36,001 nucleotides of DNA from JBKQHQ01 sp052148715. GTDB taxonomy: Bacteria; Pseudomonadota; Alphaproteobacteria; Rhizobiales; Xanthobacteraceae. Location: positions 1-36,001 of the forward strand of contig JBKQHQ010000099.1 in NCBI GenBank assembly GCA_052148715.1. Direction: 5' to 3'. The notes under the pieces are model-generated. The model was not told the origin of the DNA and did not search any database. It saw only the letters and a program-made list of their open reading frames with translations. Both the position numbers and the translations under genes were made by a program. Positions within the stretch are counted from its first letter, which is position 1. Every line of letters starts with the position of its first letter. Shown here piece after piece: positions 25,674 to 35,350 of this stretch.

Positions 25674-28154
25674 ATGAAGCTCTTGTTGCGGTTTTTGGGT
25701 TGGATCTTCGCGGCCGGCACGGTCGTGTTCCTTCTTGCCGCGGTCGGCGTCGCGGGTCTGCTGTGGCATTACGACAAGGACCTGCCGGATTATTCGCAAT
25801 TGCGCGACTACGAGCCGCCGGTGATGACCCGCGTGCACGCGGCTGACGGTTCGCTCGTGGCCGAATATGCGCGTGAGCGCCGCCTTTATCTTCCGATCCA
25901 GGCGATCCCGAAGCTTGTGATCAACTCTTTCGTTTCCGCCGAGGACAAGAACTTCTACGAGCACAATGGTCTCGATTTCAACGGCATCGTCCGTGCGGGA
26001 ATGCTTTACCTGCAAAACTTCGGCAAGAACCGCCGCCCGCAGGGCGCCTCGACCATCACCCAGCAGGTCGCCAAGAACTTTCTGCTGACGAACGAAGTGT
26101 CGTTCACGCGCAAGATCAAGGAGGCGCTGCTGGCGGTGAAGATCGAGCAGGCCTATTCGAAGGAGAAAATTCTCGAGCTCTACCTCAACGAAATCTACCT
26201 CGGCTTCGGGGCCTATGGCGTCGCGGCCGCCTCCCTATTGTACTTCGACAAGTCCGTGCACGAGCTGACCATCGCGGAAGCGGCCTATCTCGCGGCCTTG
26301 CCGAAGGCGCCGAGCTCCCTGCATCCATTCCGCCAGCGCGAGCGCGCGATCGAGCGGCGCAACTATGTGATCGAGCGCTTGGTCGAGAACGGCTACATCA
26401 ACGCGCGCGAGGGCGAGAAGGCTAAGAAGGAGCCGCTCAACGTGGCGCAGCGGCCGGCTGGCGCGCACATCTTTGCCGCCGAGTATTTCGCCGAAGAAGT
26501 GCGCCGTTGGGTCAACGAGAAGTACGGCGAGAAGAAACTGTACGAGGGCGGCCTTTCGGTGCGCACGACCCTCGACCCCAAAATGCAGGTCATGGCCCGC
26601 AAAGCTCTCGTCGACGGTCTGGTCCGCTTTGATGAGCAGCAGGGCTATCGCGGACCCGTCACCAAGATCGACATCAGCGGCGATTGGGGCGTCAAGCTCG
26701 CGGACGTGAAGGCGCTCGCCGACATCGCGCCCTGGCGTATGGCGGTCGTCACCGAAACCGGCGATCAAGCGGCGAGAATCGGCTTCCAACCTGCCCGCGA
26801 ACCAGGCGGCGCGGTCGTCAAGGAACGCTTGATCGGCAGCGTTCCGCTTGATGGCGTGAAGTGGGCGAAGCCGACTACGGGACCGAACCGGAACAAGACG
26901 CCGACCAAGGTCTCGCAGGTGCTTGAGGCGGGCGACGTGGTCTACGTCGAGCCCCTCGCCGGCAAGGACGGTCAATTCCGCTTGCACCAGGTCCCGGAGG
27001 TTTCCGGCGGCCTCGTGGTGATGGACCCGTGGACCGGCCGCGTGCTCGCCATGGTCGGCGGGTTCTCCTTTGACGAGAGCCAGTTCAACAGAGCGACACA
27101 AGCCCTGCGCCAGCCCGGCTCATCGTTCAAGCCCATCGTTTATGCGGCGGCGCTCGACAACGGCTACACTCCCTCAAGCCTCGTCCTGGATGCACCGATC
27201 GAGATCGAGCAGGGCACCGGGCAGCAAGCTTGGCGCCCGGAAAACTATGGCGGCAAGTTCTATGGCCCCTCGACCCTTCGGTTCGGCCTCGAGCAATCGC
27301 GCAACGTGATGACGGTGCGGCTCGCGCAAGACTTGGGCATGCCGCTGATTGCCGAATATGCCAAGCGCTTCAACGTCTACGATGACCTGCCGCCCTATCT
27401 GTCCTACGCACTCGGCGCCGGTGAGACGACGGTGCTGCGGATGGTGGGCGCCTATTCGATGTTCGCCAACGGCGGCCGGCGCATCAAGCCCACGCTGATC
27501 GACCGAATCCAGGATCGCTACGGCCATACGATCTTCAAGCATGATGAGCGTGAATGCCGCGGCTGCGACGCTGCCAAGTGGAGCAACCAATCTGAGCCGA
27601 CCTTGGTCGATCGGCGCGGGCAAGTGCTCGACCCGCTGACCGCGTATCAGATCACCGAATTGATGGAGGGCGTTGTCCAGCGCGGCACGGCGACGGTGGT
27701 GAAGGAAGTCGGCAAGCCGATTGCCGGCAAGACCGGTACCACCAACGAGGAAAAAGACGCGTGGTTCGTGGCCTTTTCGCCCGACCTCGCGGTCGGCCTG
27801 TATGTCGGATATGACAAGCCACGCCACCTCGGCAAGGACGCTACCGGCGGACATCTGTCGGCGCCGATCGCGAGAGATTTCTTCAAGCTCGCGCTCGTCA
27901 ACAAGCCGGCCGTTCCGTTCCGCGTTCCCGCCAACATCAAGCTCATTCGCGTGGAGGCACGAACCGGGTTACGGGCCGGGCCGGGCACGACGGGTAACGT
28001 GATACTTGAAGCGTTCAAGCCTGGCACTGCACCGCCTGACGCCTACCAAGGTGATTTCGCGGCCAGCAGCCCCAATGGCGTCGATGGCCGCACCATGGCG
28101 GTCTCGCCGGACGCCGACCGGGCGGCGCGCACCGGCACCGGCGGGCTATATTAG
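25674..28154 (+). CDS. mrcA: Penicillin-binding protein 1A (glycosyltransferase/transpeptidase)
   Basis: An 826-residue class A penicillin-binding protein that polymerises and cross-links peptidoglycan. One N-terminal membrane anchor (FLGWIFAAGTVVFLLAAVGVA), then the GT51 domain (~50-225) with catalytic E90 in SAEDKNFYEH and the STITQQVAKN and LNEIYLG motifs, a linker with an OB-like insertion (~310-430, typical of PBP1A), and the transpeptidase with S483-x-x-K486 (SSFK), SRN in QSRNVMTV and K686-T-G in GKTGTTN. Lengths match the family. I chose ATG 25674 (MKLLLRFLGW); a GTG five codons upstream is the alternative and the ribosome site is modest. The gene lies between the amidase and prfB, 172 bases from the former; the C-terminal 60 residues are Gly/Ala/Pro-rich. 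Confidence 0.97.
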   Translation: MKLLLRFLGWIFAAGTVVFLLAAVGVAGLLWHYDKDLPDYSQLRDYEPPVMTRVHAADGSLVAEYARERRLYLPIQAIPKLVINSFVSAEDKNFYEHNGLDFNGIVRAGMLYLQNFGKNRRPQGASTITQQVAKNFLLTNEVSFTRKIKEALLAVKIEQAYSKEKILELYLNEIYLGFGAYGVAAASLLYFDKSVHELTIAEAAYLAALPKAPSSLHPFRQRERAIERRNYVIERLVENGYINAREGEKAKKEPLNVAQRPAGAHIFAAEYFAEEVRRWVNEKYGEKKLYEGGLSVRTTLDPKMQVMARKALVDGLVRFDEQQGYRGPVTKIDISGDWGVKLADVKALADIAPWRMAVVTETGDQAARIGFQPAREPGGAVVKERLIGSVPLDGVKWAKPTTGPNRNKTPTKVSQVLEAGDVVYVEPLAGKDGQFRLHQVPEVSGGLVVMDPWTGRVLAMVGGFSFDESQFNRATQALRQPGSSFKPIVYAAALDNGYTPSSLVLDAPIEIEQGTGQQAWRPENYGGKFYGPSTLRFGLEQSRNVMTVRLAQDLGMPLIAEYAKRFNVYDDLPPYLSYALGAGETTVLRMVGAYSMFANGGRRIKPTLIDRIQDRYGHTIFKHDERECRGCDAAKWSNQSEPTLVDRRGQVLDPLTAYQITELMEGVVQRGTATVVKEVGKPIAGKTGTTNEEKDAWFVAFSPDLAVGLYVGYDKPRHLGKDATGGHLSAPIARDFFKLALVNKPAVPFRVPANIKLIRVEARTGLRAGPGTTGNVILEAFKPGTAPPDAYQGDFAASSPNGVDGRTMAVSPDADRAARTGTGGLY

Positions 28155-28343
28155 CGCACTCAGGCTGCGCGGGTATCTCACCGCCAGAGGCCAGTGATCG
28201 CAGTTGATTGTGTCGCCATATTTGGTTCGATGCGATCCGGTCTTGCGCGCGTGTCGGATGCAGCGTCGGTTGCTTCCTGCTCCGACTCTCGCTAAATGCG
28301 CGTCTGCTGGTCAATGAAGCATCGACTACAAGCGGATTGATTC

Positions 28344-29475
28344 ATGCGCGCGGAAATTCAAGCGATTGTCGAAGACATCAAGCGGTCGGTCGGACTGCTG
28401 AGGAGGCATCTTTGACTTCGACAAGTCGAAGGCGCGCCTTGCCGAACTGAATCGCGAGGCCGAAAATCCCGATCTTTGGAACGACCGGGAGCGCGCCAGC
28501 AAGGTGATGCAGGAGCGCACCGCGCTCGAAGATCAGCTCACGTCCATTGGTCGCATCGAGCAGGATATTGCCGACCAGACCATGATGATCGAGCTTGGCG
28601 AAGCCGAGGGCGATCAAAAGGTCGTTGCCGAAGCCGAGGACGCGTTGCGCAGGCGGCGGGCTGAGGCCGCGCGGCGTGAGCTGGAGGCGTTGCTCTCCGG
28701 TGAGGCCGACCCCAACGATTCGTATCTGGAAGTGCATGCCGGCGCGGGAGGGACCGAAAGTCAGGACTGGGCGAACATGCTGCTGCGAATGTACGTTCGC
28801 TGGGCCGAGCAGCACGGCTTCAAGGTCGAATATCTCGAAGAGACGCCCGGCGAGGAGGCCGGCCTCAAGTCGGCGACCATTCAGATCAAGGGTCGCAACG
28901 CCTTTGGCTGGCTAAAATCGGAATCAGGCGTGCATCGACTGGTGCGGATCTCGCCATTCGACTCCAATGCTCGCCGGCATACCTCATTTGCCAGCGTCGA
29001 CGTCTACCCGGTGATCGACGACCGCATCGATATCGACCTCAAGGAGTCCGATGTGCGCGTCGACACGCTGCGCTCGGGTGGCGCCGGCGGCCAGCACGTC
29101 AACAAGACCGAATCGGCGGTCCGCCTGACGCATATTCCGACCGGTATCATGGTCATGAGCCAAAACGATCGGTCGCAGCACCGCAACCGGGCCCAGGCCT
29201 GGTCGATGCTCCGCGCCAGGCTTTACGAGCGGGAGCTGAAGCACCGGGAAGAGAAGGCCGCCGCCGAGCATGCCGCCAAGACCGACATCGGTTGGGGGCA
29301 CCAGATCCGTTCTTATGTTCTGCAGCCGTATCAGATGGTGAAGGACCTGCGAACCGGCGTTTCCACGTCCAACACCGGAGGCGTCCTCGATGGCGACCTA
29401 GATTCGTTCATGCAAGCGGCGTTGGCACAGAAGGCGTTCGGCGGCGGACCGGATGCAGTCGAGGACGTCGAGTAG
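28344..29475 (+). CDS. prfB: Peptide chain release factor 2, with programmed +1 frameshift
   Basis: RF2, which recognises UGA and UAA and releases the nascent peptide. It is encoded in two frames: codons 1-23 from ATG 28344 to CTT 28410-28412, an in-frame TGA at 28413-28415, then, after skipping T28413, 353 further codons to the stop at 29475, 376 residues in all. The joint carries every known recoding part: internal Shine-Dalgarno AGGAGG (28401-28406) three bases before CTT-TGA-C. Codon recognition tripeptide S203-P204-F205 and the catalytic G248-G249-Q250 are in place; numbers are within two residues of E. coli RF2. Low RF2 lets the ribosome stall at TGA and shift, so the gene autoregulates. 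It follows the PBP1A gene by 189 bases, with no other feature seen between. Confidence 0.97.
28401..28416 (+). promoter_or_regulatory. prfB: prfB +1 frameshift signal
   Basis: AGGAGGCATCTTTGAC combines the internal Shine-Dalgarno sequence, three-base spacer CAT, the slippery CTT, the UGA stop and the following C that weakens termination. Spacing and order match the classical bacterial RF2 site, so the shift moves the P-site tRNA from CUU to UUU. Removal of the stop-codon T restores one continuous RF2 frame. Confidence 0.95.
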
Positions 29476-29555
29476 GGCACTTTTTATGAAATGCGGCATC
29501 CGGTTTTCCATCCAGAAACTGTCATAAAGGTGAAGCGGGTTCGGTTGCGGAAGCT

Positions 29556-30917
29556 TCAGCTCGCCGCGCCGCTCAGGCGAAGGCCCGCGCGCAAGAATTT
29601 CTGCGGGTCGACCGCTTCGCCGTCGATCCGCGTCTCATAGTGAAGATGCGGTCCGGTCGAACGGCCGGTCGAGCCGAGGCGGCCCACGGTCTGCCCGATT
29701 TGCACCTTTTGCCCCACCACTACGTCGATTGCCGACAGATGTCCGTAGCGCGTGGCCAAGCCGTTGCCGTGGTCGACCTCCACCATCTTGCCGTACCCAC
29801 CGCTCCAGCCCGCCTGCGTCACGGTTCCGGCCGCCGTGGCATGGATCGGATCGCCCATGTTGCCGCGAAAGTCGAGGCCTGTATGCATGGCAAGTGCATG
29901 CAGAAACGGGTCGGCCCGCATGCCGAACGTCGACGTGGTATCAATCTCGCCGACGAGCGGCTTGCGCACCGGCACAAAGACCAAGCTGCGGCTCAGGCGT
30001 TCGACCTGCGCCCGCGCGAGACTGATCCGATAGAGCTGGCGTTCGAAGCCGCTGCTGTCGGCGCGCAGCTTCACGGCCACGAATGGTCCGCCCATTGGGC
30101 CTGGGCTGCCGGCCGGGATAGCGGTCTTGTCCAATTCGAGGCCGAGATCCGTGATGACGCGGCGCATTCTGTGCGCGCGGCTGTCGAAGCTCTCTTCGAT
30201 CGCGTTGAGGGTCGCGGACTGGCGGACCTCGATCCGGTCGAGCGAGGACTGCAGGCGAGCAAGTGCGCCATCGACCCCGACACCCCGGTGGTTGGCCGCG
30301 GTACGGCTCAATGTCGCGGGAGCGCGCGATTCCAGCCGCGCCTCTCGATCGGGCGGCGCGACGTAAGTGACGGTGTCGCTGATCGGCGACGGTCTTGGTG
30401 CGGTGGCCGGACTTTCGTTTGATGGATTGATCCGTCCGCCGGGCTTGATCGAGCCGGTTATGGTCGGATCAGTCAGGGAGTTGAGCGTGGAGGCGCGCTG
30501 CTCGAGCGTCGTCTGCCGCCGCACGATTTGCTCAAGCTTCTGCTCGAACTGCTCCTGATCGAGCAGTTGCCGGCTGACAATGCGATCGACCTGCGCGCGC
30601 AGATCGCTGATGCGATCCTCGTACGCAAACTGCATCTCAGCTTGGTGCGCGATGAGGCGCGTCAGAACGTCGTCGTGAAAAGCAAAGTATGTCGCGGTTC
30701 CGATCGACCACACGCCCATGACGACGAGGGTCCCAACCCCGATCCAAAACGCTACAGGGCCGAGCCGAACCTGTCGTCCCGCGTGAGCGAGCATGTAGTC
30801 GTCGCCGCTGGGGCGCGACCCGCGCGCGTGATGGGGCTGCCGATCGGGCCGCGGCCGGCCCTGGTCGGCCGTGCGGTTTGCGGCATCGCGGTAATGGTGA
30901 ACACCAGCTCGGTGCAT
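29556..30917 (-). CDS. M23-family peptidoglycan endopeptidase, membrane anchored
   Basis: A 453-residue protein. A cytoplasmic, His/Arg-rich stretch (1-54) precedes one membrane segment (FWIGVGTLVVMGVWSIGTATYF, ~55-78), a coiled coil (~82-145), a Pro/Thr-rich linker (~150-225), a second helical part and the C-terminal LytM domain (~335-445) with H345-x-x-x-D349 (HTGLDF) and H424-L-H426, all zinc-site residues present. So it is a potentially active D,D-endopeptidase rather than a degenerate activator. Coiled coil plus LytM is the EnvC/MepM-like layout that opens the wall during growth or division. I chose ATG 30917-30915, with AGGA seven bases upstream; the frame opens 19 codons further. It is convergent with prfB and 96 bases downstream of the peroxiredoxin gene. 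Confidence 0.92.
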   Translation of the reverse strand: MHRAGVHHYRDAANRTADQGRPRPDRQPHHARGSRPSGDDYMLAHAGRQVRLGPVAFWIGVGTLVVMGVWSIGTATYFAFHDDVLTRLIAHQAEMQFAYEDRISDLRAQVDRIVSRQLLDQEQFEQKLEQIVRRQTTLEQRASTLNSLTDPTITGSIKPGGRINPSNESPATAPRPSPISDTVTYVAPPDREARLESRAPATLSRTAANHRGVGVDGALARLQSSLDRIEVRQSATLNAIEESFDSRAHRMRRVITDLGLELDKTAIPAGSPGPMGGPFVAVKLRADSSGFERQLYRISLARAQVERLSRSLVFVPVRKPLVGEIDTTSTFGMRADPFLHALAMHTGLDFRGNMGDPIHATAAGTVTQAGWSGGYGKMVEVDHGNGLATRYGHLSAIDVVVGQKVQIGQTVGRLGSTGRSTGPHLHYETRIDGEAVDPQKFLRAGLRLSGAAS

Positions 30918-31013
30918 TGACCCGTCCTGGCCGGGCCCGATGCGGCAAGCCCGACGATCAATGCGCCATATCACTCTCGCATGGTTAATTTTTCGAGAAC
31001 CGGGGGCCGTTGC

Positions 31014-31484
31014 TCATAACGACCGCGCGGCTTCTAATACCTCCTCGGCGTGCCCGTTCACCTTGACGTTGTTCCAGACTCGCGCGATGCGACCGTCCGG
31101 CCCGATCAGGAACGTCGTCCGCGTAATGCCCATGTAGGTCTTGCCATACATGGATTTTTCGCCCCACACGCCGTATGCTTTGAGCATCTCGCGCTTTTCG
31201 TCGGACGCTAACGGAATTGACAGGTCGTGCTTGGCTTTGAACGCGTCCTGCGCCTTAACCGAATCAGCAGAGACGCCGAGAATGTCCGTATTCGCCTTCG
31301 CAAAGGCGCCTTGCAGCTTCGAAAAGGCGATGGATTCCTTAGTGCAGCCCGGCGTGTCGGCCTTCGGATAGAAGTATAGGACAAGCTTCCGATTGCGGAA
31401 CTCCTTGAGCGATGTGGTGCCGCCACCATCCCGGGGCAGGCTGAATTCAGGGGCTTTTGCTCCAACGGATAAGTCTGTGGCCAT
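31014..31484 (-). CDS. bcp: Bacterioferritin comigratory protein-type peroxiredoxin (1-Cys form)
   Basis: A 156-residue thioredoxin-fold peroxidase of the PrxQ/Bcp class that reduces hydrogen peroxide and organic peroxides in the cytoplasm. It shows APEFSLPRDGGGTTSLKEF, LVLYFYPKADTPGCTKES with peroxidatic Cys47, ILGVSADS, and RTTFLIGPDGRIARVW. Cys47 is the only cysteine in the protein: the resolving cysteine that follows five residues later in many members (E. coli type) is Ser/Ile here, so it should work by the 1-Cys route and need an external thiol. ATG 31484-31482 has AAGGAAGG five bases upstream; the frame opens eight codons further. It is divergent from the AsmA-like gene, 178 bases apart. 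Confidence 0.96.
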   Translation of the reverse strand: MATDLSVGAKAPEFSLPRDGGGTTSLKEFRNRKLVLYFYPKADTPGCTKESIAFSKLQGAFAKANTDILGVSADSVKAQDAFKAKHDLSIPLASDEKREMLKAYGVWGEKSMYGKTYMGITRTTFLIGPDGRIARVWNNVKVNGHAEEVLEAARSL

Positions 31485-31662
31485 GCGCCTTCCTTTCGTC
31501 GCTTTCACAAAGCTCTATGGTGGCTGCAATAATAGCGAAGGGACGCTAGCAAACCGACGGGTTTTTGTGCGAAAGCACGTGAGCGGGGGCGACAGCCTAC
31601 CAGTTCGGGATTGGGTGGGGTACACTCAGAATGGGGTAGAGGGGACGCGCCCCCGGTAGGGC

Positions 31663-34600
31663 ATGAGGGCAACAAAAAACATCAATCCGACTGTTGCGGC
31701 GCTCCGAAAGGTCGAGGCGAGCGTCAACTCGCATTTGAACGCCCGCTCAGATCGCCCATCGACGAAAGGCGCGAAACGTACGTCGTTCTGGCGCGGCTGG
31801 TTGCGACGCCCGCATCGTCTGCTGCGCAGGATTGCGCTTTACGCCGGTGCGGCAGCCGGTATCGCGGTCGTCGGATTCGGGGCCTTGTGGTGGCGTCTCG
31901 GCAGTGGCCCGATCGCGCTTGATGTCGCTACGCCTTGGCTTACCGCCGCGATTGAGGAGAACTTCGGCAGCGGACATCGGGTCGAGGTAGGCGGCACCCA
32001 GATCGAGCGCGATGAGTCTGGCCGCACCGCTGTGCGTATCCGCGACATCGTCGTGCGCGACAGTGGCGGCCGGGTGGTGGCGAGCGCGCCGAAGGCGGAA
32101 GTCGCATTGTCCGGATCAAGCCTTCTCACCGGCCACATGCGCGCCGAGCGGCTGAGCCTTGTTGGCGCCACCTTGAAGGTACGCATCGAGCCTGATGGTC
32201 GCGCAACCGTGTTCGCCGGCGGGGATAGCCAGCCGTTGGCTACCGCCGCAGCTAAAACGACCGCAGCGCCGTCTTCGGCGCCAGCGGCGCAGGGTGGGGC
32301 TTCAGCGCCGGTCAGGACGGCCGACGCTGGGATCCCGGCGGGACCAAACAACATTGCCGCGCTCCTCGGCTGGATCGACGGGCTCAGCGCTAGCGGACTC
32401 GACGGCTACGAGTTGCGGGAGCTTGGCTTGAAGGGCGGCAGCCTAACGGTCGACGACCAACGCAGCGGCAAGCGGTGGGTGTTCGACAATATCGACGTAA
32501 GCCTAACCCATCCGCACCACGGCGGAATAGCGTTCCGGGTGAGCTCCGACAATCGCCAGCGCCCGTGGTCGCTGACGGCCGCGGTGACGCCGACCGATTC
32601 CGGACGCCGCGTCATTCAGATCGATGCAAGCAAGGTATCCACCAAGGATATCCTGCTGGCCGCGCGCGTAGGCGAGCCGCAGATCGAGGCCGATGTGCCG
32701 ATCTCCGCGGCGTTGCGGGCCGAGATCGGTCCGGACGGCACCCTTGAAGTGGTCGAGGGCAAGGTCGTCGCCGAGAATGGCGAGATCTTCGATCCGCACT
32801 CGTCGGTGGCACGAATGGCGCTCGAGCGCGCCGAGTTTAATGTGCAGTGGGATGCCAACCGCCGTACCCTCACGGTACCGTTCCAAATTGTCGCCGGCGG
32901 CAATCGGCTGACGTTGGTCGCGCAAGTCGATGCCCCGCGCGAATCCGATCCGGCCTGGCGAGCGGCGCTGACTGGAGGAACGGTCTTTCTCGCGGGCAGC
33001 GGCAAGGCCGATGATCCGCCGCTGGTTCTCAACCGCATTCTCGTCCGCATGCATTGCGATCCCGACAAGCGCCAGCTGTGGATCGATGATGCAGACGTGG
33101 GCAACATGGAAATGGGGATTTTTGCCAAGGGCGCCTTCGACTACTCGGGCGATCCGCGCCTTGCGGTTCAGATGGCCGGCTCGCGGATGACGGCGGGTGC
33201 GATGAAGCGGCTTTGGCCTATCTTTGTACAACCGGAGCTGCGCGCTTGGGTGATTGAGCATATTTCGGGTGGTGCCATCGAAACGATCACCCTTGCCAGC
33301 AACGCGCCGGTGCGCGCGATGATCCCGGGCGGGCCCCCGATGGAGGACAGCGGCACCTTGCTCGACCTCAAGGCGACGGGCGCGTCGCTCCGTCCGTTTG
33401 AGGAATTGCCCGGCATCGAAGAAGCTGATCTCGAGATTCACGCCACAGGCAGAACCGCTATCGTGAAGCTCGGACGTGGAAGCATCAATCTGCCCTCTGG
33501 GCGCAAGCTGACGATGTCGGGCGGCACATTTGAGGTGCCGGACAATCTTTTGCGCCCGATCGCCTCACGCACGCGATTTCGCCTGGAGGGCCCGGTTCCC
33601 GCGGCGGCGGAGCTGCTGGCCATGGACTTTTTGCGCGACTCGGCCAGCGCCACCCCGGTGGATCCGGCCACAAGCCGCGGCACCTTTTCGGCGCAGGTCG
33701 CGCTCGGAATACCGCTTGGCGACGAGCTGCCCAAAGGGGCGCCCGTTGATTACGGCGTGACGATCGATCTTTCCAATTTTGCCGCCGACAAGATGGTGAT
33801 GGGCCAAAAGATCGAGGCACAAGCCTTGAAGGTGCTCGCGACCTCGAAGGGGTTCGAGATGAAGGGTGACGCCAAGATCAATGGCTCACCGGCAGTGCTC
33901 GACTATCACAAGGCCAACGGCGAGGACGCCGATGTTCGCATTCAAGCGAACCTTGACGACGCCGCGCGCAAGCGTCTTGGCTTCGATTTGGGTGCCGCGG
34001 TCGCGGGCCCGATTTCAACCAAGGTCACCGGCCGCCTCGCCGCCAATGGCGAGAACAGGTTCGCCATCGAGGCGGATCTGACGCAGGCCAAGATCGACAA
34101 TCTGCTGCCTGGGTGGCAGAAGGCGGCCGGCAAGTCGGCGCGGGCCAATTTCACGATGGTCAGCAAGTCGCAATCCACGACAAGAATTGATGATCTCGTC
34201 ATCGACGGGAGCGGCGTCGCCGTCAAGGGAGCAATCGAGCTTGATTCGTCCGGCGACCTGCTCAACGCCAACTTTCCAGTCTACAGCGTGTCGGACAACG
34301 AGAAGGCGAACGACCGGGCTAGTCTCAAAGCGGAGCGGGCAACGGACGGCACGTTGCGCGTGACTATGCGCGGCGACTCGTATGACGGGCGCGGCTTCAT
34401 CAAATCGGCGCTTGGCGGAGGGTCCGCCGCGGAGGCGAAGAAGAAGCCGCACGGCGACGATCTCGACCTCGACATCAAGCTCGGCGCGGTTGTGGGATTC
34501 AACGGGGAGCTCATACGCGGCTTGGACTTGCGGATGTCGCGCCGAGCTGGCGAGATTCGCAGTTTTTCTCTTAAAGCCAAGCTCGGTCGCGACACGCCGT

Positions 34601-35274
34601 TTACCGGCGATCTGCAAGGCCGCGCCGGCCGTCAAATGATCAGTTTCGACACCAACGATGCCGGCGCGCTGTTCCGGTTCACGGACTTTTATCCGCGCGT
34701 TTACGGCGGACGGTTCCAAGCGTCCCTCGATTCAACAAGCTCCGACCAACAGGGTGCGGACGGCGTTTTGGAGGTTCGCGACTTCGCGGTTCGCGGCGAA
34801 GCGGCGCTTGATAGCGTGGCGTCGGGCGCCCCGGGCTCGCCCCATAGCGGGGTTGAATTCTCTCTTATCCACGTCGACTTCAACCGGGCGCCGGGCAGAC
34901 TTACCATCAACGGTGGCGTCGTAAAGGGGACGGCGATCGGAGGGGAAATTGAGAGCGGCGGCATCATCGATTACGTGCAAAATGATATGCATCTGCGCGG
35001 GACTATCATTCCGGTCTACGGCCTCAACAACTTGCCCAATGCCATCATCGGGGAAGTTCCGGTTTTCGGTGATGTGTTAGGCGGATTGCTCGGCGGCAAG
35101 AATAGCGGGCTGGTCGCTGTCTCGTTCGATGTGGTGGGGCCGCCGAGCCACCCGAACCTGCGTTTCTATCCGGGGACGGTGTTTGTGCCCGGCGTGTTCA
35201 AGCAGATCCTCAGTGCCCCCACCATGACAGCGCCCCCGACGAGCAATTCATTCGCCGACCCCACCCACCGCTAA
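31663..35274 (+). CDS. Large AsmA/YhdP-like (DUF3971) envelope protein
   Basis: A 1203-residue protein with a basic N-terminus, one membrane segment (RIALYAGAAAGIAVVGFGALWW, ~56-77) and a long periplasmic part rich in alternating beta strands. Elements seen: an AsmA/DUF3971-type N-terminal region (IEENFGSGHRVEVGGTQIER ... RIRDIVVRDSGGRVVASAPKAEVAL), a low-complexity Ala/Pro spacer (~190-220), and a C-terminal AsmA-like region with GVVKGTAIGGEIESGGIID, LRGTIIPVYGLNNLPNAI, PVFGDVLGGLLGG and NLRFYPGTVFVPGVFK. YhdP/TamB/AsmA proteins of this build are thought to carry phospholipid across the periplasm as tube-like bridges. Spacing to tyrS (76 bases, convergent) is short. ATG 31663 is used; the ribosome site (TAGGG) is close. 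Confidence 0.9.
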   Translation: MRATKNINPTVAALRKVEASVNSHLNARSDRPSTKGAKRTSFWRGWLRRPHRLLRRIALYAGAAAGIAVVGFGALWWRLGSGPIALDVATPWLTAAIEENFGSGHRVEVGGTQIERDESGRTAVRIRDIVVRDSGGRVVASAPKAEVALSGSSLLTGHMRAERLSLVGATLKVRIEPDGRATVFAGGDSQPLATAAAKTTAAPSSAPAAQGGASAPVRTADAGIPAGPNNIAALLGWIDGLSASGLDGYELRELGLKGGSLTVDDQRSGKRWVFDNIDVSLTHPHHGGIAFRVSSDNRQRPWSLTAAVTPTDSGRRVIQIDASKVSTKDILLAARVGEPQIEADVPISAALRAEIGPDGTLEVVEGKVVAENGEIFDPHSSVARMALERAEFNVQWDANRRTLTVPFQIVAGGNRLTLVAQVDAPRESDPAWRAALTGGTVFLAGSGKADDPPLVLNRILVRMHCDPDKRQLWIDDADVGNMEMGIFAKGAFDYSGDPRLAVQMAGSRMTAGAMKRLWPIFVQPELRAWVIEHISGGAIETITLASNAPVRAMIPGGPPMEDSGTLLDLKATGASLRPFEELPGIEEADLEIHATGRTAIVKLGRGSINLPSGRKLTMSGGTFEVPDNLLRPIASRTRFRLEGPVPAAAELLAMDFLRDSASATPVDPATSRGTFSAQVALGIPLGDELPKGAPVDYGVTIDLSNFAADKMVMGQKIEAQALKVLATSKGFEMKGDAKINGSPAVLDYHKANGEDADVRIQANLDDAARKRLGFDLGAAVAGPISTKVTGRLAANGENRFAIEADLTQAKIDNLLPGWQKAAGKSARANFTMVSKSQSTTRIDDLVIDGSGVAVKGAIELDSSGDLLNANFPVYSVSDNEKANDRASLKAERATDGTLRVTMRGDSYDGRGFIKSALGGGSAAEAKKKPHGDDLDLDIKLGAVVGFNGELIRGLDLRMSRRAGEIRSFSLKAKLGRDTPFTGDLQGRAGRQMISFDTNDAGALFRFTDFYPRVYGGRFQASLDSTSSDQQGADGVLEVRDFAVRGEAALDSVASGAPGSPHSGVEFSLIHVDFNRAPGRLTINGGVVKGTAIGGEIESGGIIDYVQNDMHLRGTIIPVYGLNNLPNAIIGEVPVFGDVLGGLLGGKNSGLVAVSFDVVGPPSHPNLRFYPGTVFVPGVFKQILSAPTMTAPPTSNSFADPTHR

Positions 35275-35284
35275 GAACCATTTC

Positions 35285-35330
35285 GGGCAAGCGCAACCCT
35301 GACTTCTGACTGCAGTGCGGTTGCCTGCCC
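35285..35330. terminator. Imperfect stem between the convergent AsmA-like and tyrS genes
   Basis: GGGCA-AGC-GCAACC (35285-35298) pairs with GGTTGC-C-TGCCC (35319-35330), giving two stems of six and five base pairs separated by a small internal loop, with a 20-base terminal loop. Its place between two stop codons fits a bidirectional terminator, but a T tract is missing on both sides. Confidence 0.35.
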
Positions 35331-35350
35331 AAAGGGGCTGATAGCTACCT

